Below are positions 51,542 through 62,392 of a DNA stretch of 64,000 bases, piece by piece. The DNA is from Archilochus colubris (Eukaryota > Chordata > Aves > Apodiformes > Trochilidae). The notes under the pieces are model-generated. The model had not been told where the DNA came from and made no database searches. It saw nothing but the letters and a program-made list of their open reading frames with translations. The translations under genes were made by a program, and so were the position numbers. Where the stretch lies: NCBI GenBank assembly GCA_023079485.1, contig CM041083.1:105291054-105355053 (forward strand), read 5' to 3'. Every line of letters starts with the position of its first letter. Position 1 is the first letter of the stretch.

Positions 51542-52577
51542 TGGTGGGTTAGTCCTGGCTAGCAGACACACTTCCAGCTAGCCACACCACTGATGGTCAG
51601 CAAGATGCAAGATGGACTGGGAGAAAATAAGAATAAGAGCAAAAAACATTTTTGTGTCAAGATAAATGCAGGGGGATCACTTACCAACTACTATCATGAG
51701 CAAAACAGACGTGACTTGGAGAAATTAGCTTAATTATTGACAATTAAAATAAATATTTAATTAAAAATTCATGTAGTATGAATAATAATTTTTTAAAAAA
51801 TTTAAAAGGAGCAAACATTCGCACAGTTGAGGAAAACATCTCTCCTCCCTTTTTTCCCAGGTTTAGCTTCACTTCAAATTCATTTTCACACTCCTGTTGT
51901 TACACTCCATCCCTTCAATGAGGTGAAAGCAGCACAAGGGCATTGTGGTCAGGAGCTAGAGGTTTCTGTCTGCTGCCCCTTCCTCCTCACTATTTTTCTG
52001 TTCTCCATTGTGGATTTTCCTCAGGCTGCAGTGCCTGATGAGTGTACCTGCTCCAGTACAGGCTCTTCCATGGATGTAGTCCCTTTGGGAAAGTACCTCC
52101 TCCAGCATGGGTCCTCCACACCTCAGAGCCCCTTCAGGGGTAAAAAGTGTTGGCTCCACCTCTTCTCTTCTCTTCTCTTCTCTTCTCTTCTCTTCTCTTC
52201 TCTTCTCTTCTCTTCTCTTCTCTTCTCTTCTCTTCTCTTCTCTTCTCTTCTCTTCTCTTCTCTTCTCTTCTCTTCTCTTCTCTTCTCTTCTCTTCTCTTC
52301 TCTTCTCATCTGTTCTGTTCTACCCTTGGTGTTTCCCTCTGTTACTTTTCAAGCTTTTTGTTCTCTTCTTTCCCTGTCAGTTGTTTTCTGCCCTTTCTAA
52401 AATGTTTTCACAGCAGTGCCACTGGTTTGGCTGATGGGCTCTGCTGTGCCCTGCAGTGGATCTGTTGGAGCCAGCAGAACTGGTTCTGCCTGGCACAGGG
52501 CAGCCCTTGGCTTTTTCTCACAGATGCTGCCTTGTGACCCCCTCCTTACCAAAGCCTTGCCATATAAACTCAATACA
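51542..52577 (-). mobile_element. Solo LTR-like repeat of an avian endogenous retrovirus family, copy 2
   Basis: This is the same family as 7862-8640. Shared blocks in the same order are TGGTGGGTT at the left edge, GGGGGATCACTTACCAACTA, ATGAGCAAAACAGACGTGAC, TTGGAGAAATTAGCTTAATT, the CT-rich body with ACCTGCTCCAGTACAGGCTC and CTCCTCCAGCATGGGTCCTC, and a right end with CAGCAGAACTGGTTCTGCCT, CACAGGGCAGCCCTTGGCTT and ACCAAAGCCTTGCCATATAA. The outer ends read TG and CA, as expected for an LTR. A 145-bp TCTTC array sits inside it. No retroviral genes are next to it. The 236-codon frame at 51827-52537 runs through the array and is not a gene. Minus orientation is inferred. Confidence 0.78.
52161..52305. 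repeat. TCTTC pentanucleotide microsatellite, 29 perfect units
   Basis: 145 bp of perfect TCTTC repeats inside LTR copy 2, followed by decayed units (TCATC TGTTC TGTTC). It is pure pyrimidine on the plus strand, the opposite of the array at 45503. All frames are open through it. Perfect uniformity suggests recent expansion and a high mutation rate. Confidence 0.98.
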
Positions 52578-55500
52578 AGAGTAAAAGAAGATAAAATATG
52601 CACATTGACAAAAATGAAAAGTACTAATGACAAGTTAAGCAAACAAATGATAACCCATATCTGCAAAGGAATCTGTCCTAAAAAATTTTTCAACTCTCCC
52701 AAGGAACAAACCCTCACAGAAATAAATCAGTTACCAGACAGTGTGCACAAGTACTGAATGTTACCTTCTGAACACATCTGTAACTGTAAAAAGACAGACT
52801 TCATTGTACTATGACAGACAGACTACAAAAAATAAAAATAATATTACCATAATAGGTAGAAGCAACATGCATAAGAAAAAGATTTAAAAAGATAAAATAT
52901 TGCTGAATATTCTGCCTGGAATGCAAATTTTGATTGTGTCCATCAGATTAATTGCATTCATTAATACAAATCAAAATCTGTAGATGATCTCTTTTGCATT
53001 GATGTTAAAAAATAAAGCAATAATATATAAAAGTTATATATAAAAAATAAGTAATGTGTCTTAATTAAGAAAATTATGATGTGTTTGTCCTGCACACACA
53101 TGCAACTCCTTAATACAGAAGTAATCAGTAGAAAAGTGACCCAAAATTAAATCACAATCAGAATGATCTAAAATAGTAAAAATTCTTCTTATTACCGTTA
53201 GATCTGATTTTGAAGACAAGAAATTTGTAATCCTGAGCACATTATGCATCGATCACATGTGAAGTAACAAGACATCTAGCAGCAAGTAAAACTTGGGAGA
53301 ATTTTAACATAATGATAGAGTAACAACTAACTGTCAGAAGGAAGAATCACTCAACATAGCTTCTCTCCTACAGATACCAAAAAAGAAGTCCTTTCTCAAA
53401 AAAAACCTTAGTTGCCAAAATCAAAGCAAGCATAAGAAAAAGATACAATTTTTTTTTTCCAGGCAATACTGGAAGATACTACTAAGATTAACAAGTATAT
53501 AACCAATCACCTGACAGCAGGTTAATGAAATCGGAAATCAGTAAATTCACCAATATAGACATGGCAACAGGGAAGAACTAGTACCAAAAAAAATAGGCAT
53601 TCACTTGCAACAGGCAATGAATTACAGATTCTTCATCACATAAAAGTGGGCACAACCAAAAAAATGTAACACTTTGTAAGAATATATTCTGTGCAAATAT
53701 GATTCATTCAAAGCACTATTGTTTCTGATAACATTGGATTAGAAAAACCAACAGAAAAAATCAACAGAAAAAGTGTGCATCTTACTACTGTGTTAGCTGT
53801 GTAAGAGTCACACTCCTGGAAACACTCGCTGTTCAATTACCACCTTGCACAGAAGCATCTTAATTCAGTGCACATTAATGCTTCTCTGTGGACCTGAAAG
53901 TGCAGTTTCCATGCATGTGTAGAAGTGCCTCTGCTGTACTACTCTTAAGAACTTAGCACAAAGCTTATCCCTGACTGAGATCCAAAAGACAGGCATTCCA
54001 CGGCTTAAGATTCCTAAAAATGCCTCATGCACACCAACAGACTCAGGTACCCCAGAAGATGCACTTGTTATTTACCAATTTATTTTGTAATAGCAATGGT
54101 CATCCAAGTCCTTTATGGTCAGAGAGCTTGTGCAGGAGAACCAAGTCCAGCTGCTCTTTGAAGATTCCCATCATCCGGGAGAGTCCATTCACCAGTGGTC
54201 ATCAGGCTGTTCTGTACAGGGACATATCATACCCATCACATTTGAAGCTCTGCAGACCAGACTTGCCAAAACACAACTCTCAAGTTAAGGTAGCCCTGGA
54301 AGGAAGAACACTGCAAAAATTACAGTTAGCTTTCTCCTGTACTTATGGTCCAAGATTTTTTTATTTCTTGTCCCGAGGCACAATATTGCTATGACTGCAT
54401 CGGAACTTGAATTCCTCCTCAGTGAGATGAACTGCAATGTAGTTTCTCTTACTTTGCATTTTTGCCCTCTTTATCAGGCCATGATCCTGAAAGGGTAGTT
54501 GGTAAGTGCACCATCAAGCACACATTGAAAGATGAAAAGCCCAGGTTTCTCACTAAATGGTTTTGAGTTCTTTTAAGAAATTAAACATCTAGGTGCCTAA
54601 GCCATTTGTTGGTAAGGAGTAAAGAGAAGTATCATGGACAATGCAAGAAGCATTTATCAGAAGAGCCTCCGGAAGATGACATTTTAGTGTCTGAAGGACT
54701 ATGATAGTGATCTCATTTCTTGAACTCTTGTCACATGGGAATAGGAGCCAAAGACCTTATCATTTAAAAAAAGGTACCATGTTAATTTCTCCAGACTGAG
54801 TGGCCTTCTCAGTGCTTATTGAAACTTGCTGAACACTCTTATAGATATTCCAGTCAGTCTTTAGTATTTTACTCTTTAAGGAAACATTATTTTCCTCATT
54901 TGAGTTCAGACAAATCATATCCTGAAGATATAAAGAAAAAAAAAAACAAAAACAGAGAAGCAGAACATGTAAAAGATTACTTTTCAGTAGTATCCTATCA
55001 AGGAAATCATCATATAAGGGTCCAACTTAAAGCCTAACTGGTTTTGCTTAATTTTCTCGTACTTGCAATAAAGTGGAAGTGAGTAGCAGCACAGAAATTA
55101 TTTACAAGTCAGGAACTAAAAGGCAAAAATTTTTTTTTGCTAAGACTATGTCTTCTCTTTTTGAGAAAGCAGAACTAACATGATTCCTTAAAAATTGTCT
55201 TGAAAAAAAAAATTTCCAAGACAACTGAAAAAAATGTCCTTTAAGGCAGTGTTATTTTGGTTCCCTCACTCCGACTGCATGGTTCAGAGAATATAAAACC
55301 TCTCCAATACAATATCCTTGTCTAAACCATCTCTGTATGTATTAAATCAATAACTAAACCACAAAAGGTTACAGAAATAAGCAAATAAACTAATTATAGT
55401 GCTTCAGCTTCAATTACCACTAGGTATTTTCGAAACACCACCACGATTTATCACTGTTGACCTAACAGTACCCTCTTAAAGTTCAGTAGTTTGCCTCGTG

Positions 55501-58500
55501 TGGATTATGCAGAAACAGAGCCAAGAACAAAAGCTTTCATTCATTCTCCTGGACATCTCCAACTATAAAATACTAGGGATTTTATGTCACACTAGTAAAT
55601 CTTAACGTTTGTTCCACTGGGCCTTTGTCTTAATGGCATACTTAAGTTTGACAACATGTAATTTTAAGTACACTCAAAGGACAAAGTGGACATTTTCAGG
55701 AACCTGAGGCTACTAACATCAGTGCAAGGGAGAATGTGTTGTAAGGAAAGTAATCAGCCATGATAGGAGAGATGTATTTCTTCCATATTCTATGTTGGCT
55801 TTACTATATACATGAGACCAAACACCAGTGAGGGAACTAAAGGCAAAGATAAATTGCGCCACAGTAGCTTGGTTTTCCACCTTCCTGCACATTAATGTAT
55901 ACAGATGGATTTATGGGGTACACAGGCAGCATGATTTAGTCCACAGTGCCCTCAAGCCAAGGAGGCAAAAGCACAAGGCTGTAAAGATGGAGGAAGATGG
56001 AAAGAGATTTCATTGAATAGCTGCATTCAGGTGTCTTAGTTAATTCTTCAGATCACAGCAGTGTGGAAGGTTATCTAAGCTAGGAAACAGAGGAGGTTCA
56101 TATCGCTTAGATTCCTGCAGATACATTAAAAAAAAAAAATAGGAGGAATCTAAACTCAGCAGCTACCTCTGCAAACTGAGCCCTGTGTCAATGATAAGAA
56201 GCTCAGAAGAGCTGATTTTCTTCATCTGAGCTCTTGTGTTGACCTAATGGATATCTAGAGCGGGGAAGCATTTGTCTAGAGACACCACATGTGCATAGAT
56301 ACAATGCTGACCCAGACACAGAAACATGATTAGAGGTTTCCACTTAAGGCCTTGGCAAAATAAGTCTAATATTTCAAGTTGCTGTGAGAGATTCTGACCA
56401 AAAGAGAAAATTCAGTCTAAGGAAATGGGGTTTTGTAAATCTTTGGTATCCAGAAACACTTATGGAAACTACAGCCAGCTCTTGACACGTCTCTTCTGTT
56501 TCTCTTGATGATACCTGACCCCAAGCAGCCTAGTCCAGGACATTTCACAATCTACAGATCTGCTCCACCATAGTCCTAAATTCCCAGCAGATTGGGTACT
56601 TCAGTCCGAACCAGAGTTTCAGAGCTTCCCTCCTCCTTCCCCTCTGAATGGAAACAAAACAATCTTCAAAGCTATAGACTTATTTCCTACTTATCCCTGG
56701 GAAAATCAGAAGATTAATATTTTCAAAACCAAAACTTTCTTTTACTCTTTTTTTTTTTTGCAGAGAAGATTCCAGATACTGTGCTGTCCTAAAGCACAAT
56801 CTAGTCTTTTTCACCATGTCAGAATTTCCCCAGCACAAAAATGTTGAATTTTAGTTTCTCTTCTGGAAACTCACTTCAGATCAGATTAATTTTTCATTTG
56901 AAAGAGTCACACGTTTTTTTGTAAATACACAGCTCACTTGTCCAGTTGGGGTAATAGAAGAAACCTTATGTGGAGATATTCTGTGTCAAAATCAATAACT
57001 TTTTTTTTCTGAATACTGTTTTAAAATAATTAATACAAAGTTTTTCTATTAACATTAGTGAACACTGCCCACTTAAATACCCTGTAAGAGAAGAGAGAAT
57101 GGACATGTGCATGAATAGTCAGCGAGTCTTGCACATTGCAGAAGCCTTGAGGGAAATTCATGTTCAAAATGAGTCAGTGTGTGATTGAAAGTGACACGTC
57201 AGGGAAGCATATTCCATTCCATTTAAATTATTATTTTTCATTAGTCTCTTATGTTGTTTATGATGGATTATATTTTGTTTGCCAGAGATTCTGTGTTTTC
57301 ACTGCTAGCAAATAGGCATCTGCTGCTTTAGTATGCCAAGGTACCAGTTTCAATTAGTGTAATGTTCTTCCTAAATAAAGATGTTTATATTGTTTACCAC
57401 ACAAATAAAATAAGGGAAGAAGACAATATAGGTCAGTTTGAGTATCACAGTTAAATCAAATGTACAGCCTTTTGAAAGGAAAGCAATGCTTTTGTTAACA
57501 CAAACCTTATACACAGAGAAGTCCTGTGAATCTGCCTACTTACTGTCTCAAGCCCACGGAGTAAAAATTCCTTACTGGTTTTCTGTGCCACTTTTATAGA
57601 TTCAAGTAATTTATCGCAACTTTCCTTTCCCCTCTCTTGTTTTACAACCCGTATAAACTCATTTAAGAGTCAGTTCAAAGTAAAGATAAAATGACAAATT
57701 GTCTGTGACCCTGGAAGAACTGTACAAATTATGATTTTTGTTCTTTCTTTTTTACAGTTGCTACCTAAAATTATTTATAATGAGGAATATACTTAAAATT
57801 ATATTTTAGAGTAAGTAATCTTCAGATTTTATTTCTCATTACAGGCAATGAGGTACCTTTATGGTGGCCCATACAGCAGCCCTGAAAAATAAAGATTTTT
57901 TTATGAAGAACAGCCATGTTTCAAGCAAGAAGCAAATAACTGATATTTTAAAGCAACTAATTCAGTCAAAATCCACAGGAGCCTGAAAATAATTATCTAA
58001 AATAAGAGATGCGTATGAGACTCTTAAGGTAACATTTTTGTATAATGACATTTCCTTGTTCCCCTGTGAGAATAAATGAATTTAAAAAAAATTTTAAAAA
58101 GCAGGGCCACATTTTGAAATATTTTATTATATTGCATTAGTAACTATCCTTTTCATTTAATATTTCACATTTAAATTGTTAATATTGATTTTTTATCTAC
58201 ACAATCCAGTCCAACAGTCACTAGTGAAAGGCTTTGTTCATAATTACAACTCCTCTATTGTATTAGAGAATATGAATATCTATGTCACTGCATCAAGAAT
58301 TTATAATGTAATAAAACACTTTGCCATCCAGCACAAGACGCTCATTGTTCTCCAGCCTGACTCAGTTTGAACAGTGCCTGTTAGAATAGCTAGCAGATTT
58401 TCTTACTAGTAAATGGTTTTTTTGCCTGAGTTACAAGCATATGTGTTTTTCTCCTATGTCACTCAGAACAGGGACATGAACAACTGTCTGCAGAATTAAT

Positions 58501-61230
58501 TGTAGCTCTGCAGTGTGCTGTAGAATAATACACACCATGGTAAATAGGCAAATATGTGGAAACAGCAACAAAACTCTGGGACACTTACTGAGAGACAAAA
58601 CAGGTAAGTGTTCCCTACTTTAATGGCAGTATTTACATTTTTTAAAGAAAATATCTCATGGAAGTAAATTTTAAGAAAACTTTGCTGTCGTTTTAGAGCA
58701 GTAAACCAGATTATATTCAGAACTGAATGAATTTTAACTTATTAGGAAATCCAGTTCAAGCTGGATATATCACGAAACCACAATACTGATGAAAAAGGTA
58801 GGCAGTAAACAGCAACTAAATCTAACTGATTATGAAGGGTCTTCATTGAGCTATTTCAAGTCATTAAGCATCAACAGGTGTACAGGCAGGTTTTGCACCT
58901 TCTTTATAAACTTATCTGAACCACCATTTGGTGGTGGTGAAGAAAAGTATGGATATTAATTTGCTGTTCTTCAGGAAAACCATGGAAAGAAAGGGAGGCA
59001 TATTCAGAAAGGATTTAGGGCAAAGTAGCTTTACCACAGAAAACTGAGAGTTGGACATGAGCGGTTCGAAGAAAAACTTCTATAATCAGGAGGCACAGGG
59101 CAGAGACTGAGATGAGTACATACAGAAAGAGTCACAAGGAAGGGAGAGTACCCTCCAGTTCTCCTTGAGTCCAGCCTCATGCAGAAAACAGAGGAAGTTT
59201 AGATTTATTTACTAACTGAAAAAATGAGCTCACAATCTATAACTTTGGGTCACCTTTTGAATGAACCCAAGCATTTTTCATCTTCCAGCCTGAAAATGGT
59301 GATTCCTCTCCTACTTTTACTCCTTTTCAGGTCTTGGGTAACTGCAGTTCAAGATTTTTTAATACAAGATTTTTTTTTCATGATTCAGGGTGACTGTGGC
59401 AGAAAACCCCAAGGTACACAAACCTTGAACAGTGGAGCTTGTTCAGCAGAGAGGTAACACAGTTGCTTTGGAAAAAAATCTTATGATTATGAAGCTGCTG
59501 CCTAAATATGGAATATTCTCCTTCATGTCAGTGAAGATCATTTCACTAGTTTGAGTTCAGCAATGTTCAGGCCCAGACTAACAGTAAGCTTATAGTCTTG
59601 TAGTTGTTTCCAAATTTTTAGCCACTGGAAAACACAAAAATTATGGTGCTTGAGCACCTCTTGCCCTAGAACATCCCAAATTACTGGGGGGTTTTGCTGC
59701 TATGTACCAAAGCAGCAATTAGAAATTCCTACAGCACTTCAGGTATCCATCTCTCAGTTTATTATTGCTGAACTCAAGGGCTGCATCAGCTCTGTCCTGC
59801 TACACATGCACTGAGACCACTCTCAGAGTCACATTTCTGATTGCCCATAATGTCTCCTATCTCGGGTGCTGTACAAATTTCCAAGGGACACGAGACACTT
59901 CAAGGGGGGGATGGTTTTGTGACTCTCTTGGGAGTGTCCACATACATGTTGTCTGAATGAGTACTCTAGATTAATGCTTAAAATATAAAACACATGAGAA
60001 CATCACATTTGAAATTAAACACAATATTATTAATGGTACTGCCAAGGAGTTTTAAGCTACAGAAACTTTTAGGATTCTGAATTTTTACTTCAATTTGATG
60101 CACAGGGTTTTGTGGGGCAGGTGGAGCAGATGGAGCTTATAAGAAAATCATAACTGGTCAAGAAATTAATACTTTGGTCTGGCTGTACTTCTAAGTAATG
60201 CAGTCAAACCATTTCCTTGCTAACAAAAGAAAAAGCTTTAAGCAGTATCATATATTTTTATGCTGAATCTTAGTGAACAAAACTGAATATTTCATTTTCC
60301 TTTTAAATATGCTTTGTGAATCTTACACAATGTGTCTTATGCTTCCTAATATGAAAAATACAAGGTTTGATATTACTTTAAAATTGTGCCCCTGAATAGT
60401 ATGCCCTACCTGAAAAATGTTTGTCAATGCAAGTGATGATTTATGTCAACAACATTTGCTAAATAACTACTTTCCTTCATTATTATGGTGGAGTCCAACT
60501 CATCATTGAAAGTTTATTTCTGTTTTTCTCAATGAAAGTTAAAGGGCAAAATAGTTCCTCAACATTTACTTACCCTGGTATTTATTTTTAAGAATACAGA
60601 CTGGAAAATCATGTGAGTAACGAAAGAGGATTTTTTGCTAATATCTAGAAAAAACATTTTGAAGAGTCATAGATTTGCTTAATGGAAAACTAAGACATAG
60701 GGCAGCTTCTTGCAATCTTACTATTCTCAAGAACAATTTGCATTTGTTTCATGAAAAATATTTTCCATCTTAAGTAGCAGAGGTAAAATAAATTAGTCAG
60801 TGCCAAATCAGTTGCAACTTTAGAGACTGTGTATACAGATTTCATTTTATTTAGCTAATAAACATGGACTTTAAAAAAAAAAATGGTCAAGCACAAATAA
60901 AATTGTATATTCTGTTACTCCTCAGTCCTCTTTTATAATATAAAGAAATCCCCAAGTGCAATTAAGCAATCATCTTTCCCTTTGGAAATATGATGTATTT
61001 TAGACATTGTTTTAAAAATTTACTGATACTACTCCTGACTACTGTTGCTACCTACTGTTACCTCAAATAGTTTGTCTTTTTGTCTTTTCAACATAAACAA
61101 AACTTATTCAGTGTTTAGTATGATGGCATTTTGGCTGTTTCATAGCTAAGCAGTTGTAAATCTGCAGATTTATAACACTGTGGATCCCCAGAACAGAGGA
61201 TGTGTGCAGCTGAAACTGGCAGAGTCCTGT
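52578..61230. other. 8.6 kb unique DNA, no gene seen except a candidate exon
   Basis: No transposon is recognised. Blocks at about 57180-57400 and 58130-58400 are AT-rich with ATTTAAATTATTATT, CAATTAGTGTAATG and CATAATTACAAC and look like conserved non-coding DNA. The 124-codon frame at 54020-54394 has no recognisable domain. The candidate exon is listed separately. Confidence 0.45.
58467..58603 (+). other. Candidate spliced non-coding exon, 137 nt
   Basis: The left side is a good acceptor: GTTTTTCTCCTATGTCACTCAG directly before 58467 (pyrimidine tract, then CAG). The right side is a near-consensus donor, CAG followed by GTAAGTG, at 58601-58610. The 137-nt length is typical of an internal vertebrate exon. 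All three frames contain stops (the longest run ends at GTAGAATAA), so it would be part of a long non-coding RNA or a UTR, not coding sequence. Strong pairs like this also occur by chance as pseudo-exons. Confidence 0.25.
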
Positions 61231-62392
61231 CATAGAATCAGAGAATCAGAGAATTGGCTGGGTTGGAAGGGACCTCAGAGATCATCGAGTCCAACCCTTG
61301 ATCCACTACTGCTGTAGTTACCAGACCATGGCACTAAGTGCCACATCCAGTCTCTTTTTAAATATCTCCAGGGATGGAGAATCCACTACTTCCCGGGGCA
61401 GCCCATTTCAATGCTTGATCACTCTCTCTGTAAAGAAATTCTTTCTGATGTCCAACCTAAACCTCCCCCCAGTACAACTTAAGACTGTGCCCTCTTGTCT
61501 TGCTGAGAGTTGCCTGGGAAAAGAGACCAACCCCCCCTGGCTGAGGGGGGTTAACGTAACGTCCACCCGGTTACAACCTCCTTTCAGGTAGTTGTAGACA
61601 GCGATGAGGTCACCGCTGAGCCTCCTCTTCTCCAGGCTGAACAGCCCCAGCTCCCTCAGCCTCTCCTCATAGGATCTGTGCTCGAGTCCCTTCACCAGCC
61701 TGGTTGCCCTCCTTTAGACCCGCTCCAGGACCTCGATATCCTTCCTGAACTGAGGGGCCCAGAACTGGACACAGTACTCAAGGTGTGGACTCACCAGGGC
61801 TGAGTACAGGGGCAGAATCCCTTCCCTGGACCTGCTGGCGACGCTCTTCCGGATACAGGCCAGGATGCCATTGGCCTTTTTGGCCACCTGGGCACACTGC
61901 TGGCTCATGTTCAGCTTCCTGTCAATCCAAACTCCAAGGTCCCTTTCTGCCTGGCTGCTCTCAGCCACTCTGTGCCCATCCTGGAGCTCCCCATGGGGTT
62001 GTTGTGGCCAAAGTGCAGGACCTGGCACTTGGCCGTGTTGAACCTCATCCCATTGGAATCAGCCCAACTCTCCAGTCTGTCCAGGTCCCTCTGCAGAGCC
62101 CTCCTGCCTTCCGGCTGATCCACACTCCCCCCAGCTTAGTGTCACCTGTGAATTTGCTGATGATGGACTCAATCCCCTCATCTAAATCATCAGTAAAGAT
62201 ATTGAACAGAACTGGGCCCAACACTGATCCCTGGGGGACACCACTAGTGACCGGACGCCAAATGGATCAGCACCGTTCAGCACCACTCTCTGGGCCCGGC
62301 CCTCCAGCCAGTTCCTAACCCAGTGCAGAGTGCCCATGTCCAAGCTGTGGGCTGACAGCTTTTTCAGGAGAATGCTGTGGGAGACGGTGTCC
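61231..62392 (-). mobile_element. CR1 LINE, about 1.16 kb, best-preserved copy
   Basis: An antisense CR1 with an intact 3' end on the plus-strand left edge (CATAGAATCAGAGAATCAGA). On the minus strand, 62160-62245 encodes [17 protein letters not shown], the reverse-transcriptase motif. 61911-62123 encodes [17 protein letters not shown]. 61714-62028 encodes [19 protein letters not shown] and [19 protein letters not shown]. 61408-61695 encodes [19 protein letters not shown]. One frameshift lies near 62000 and one in-frame TAG near 61711, so it is inactive. Truncation at 62392 removes the rest of ORF2 and all of ORF1. It is of the same subfamily as 8789-9030 and looks the youngest copy here. Confidence 0.97.

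Noticed and set aside
51827..52537. 236-codon plus-strand open frame, the longest in the window
   Set aside because: It runs through the TCTTC array inside LTR copy 2. The array has no stop in any frame and gives a repeating LFSSL peptide. No domain is visible.
7862..52577. A provirus with the two LTR copies as its ends
   Set aside because: They lie about 43 kb apart in the same orientation with no retroviral genes between them. The intervening DNA is ordinary unique sequence and CR1, so they are separate insertions.
61408..62123. A functional CR1 ORF2 protein
   Set aside because: The reading frame is broken by a frameshift near 62000 and a stop near 61711, and the 5' part of the element is missing.
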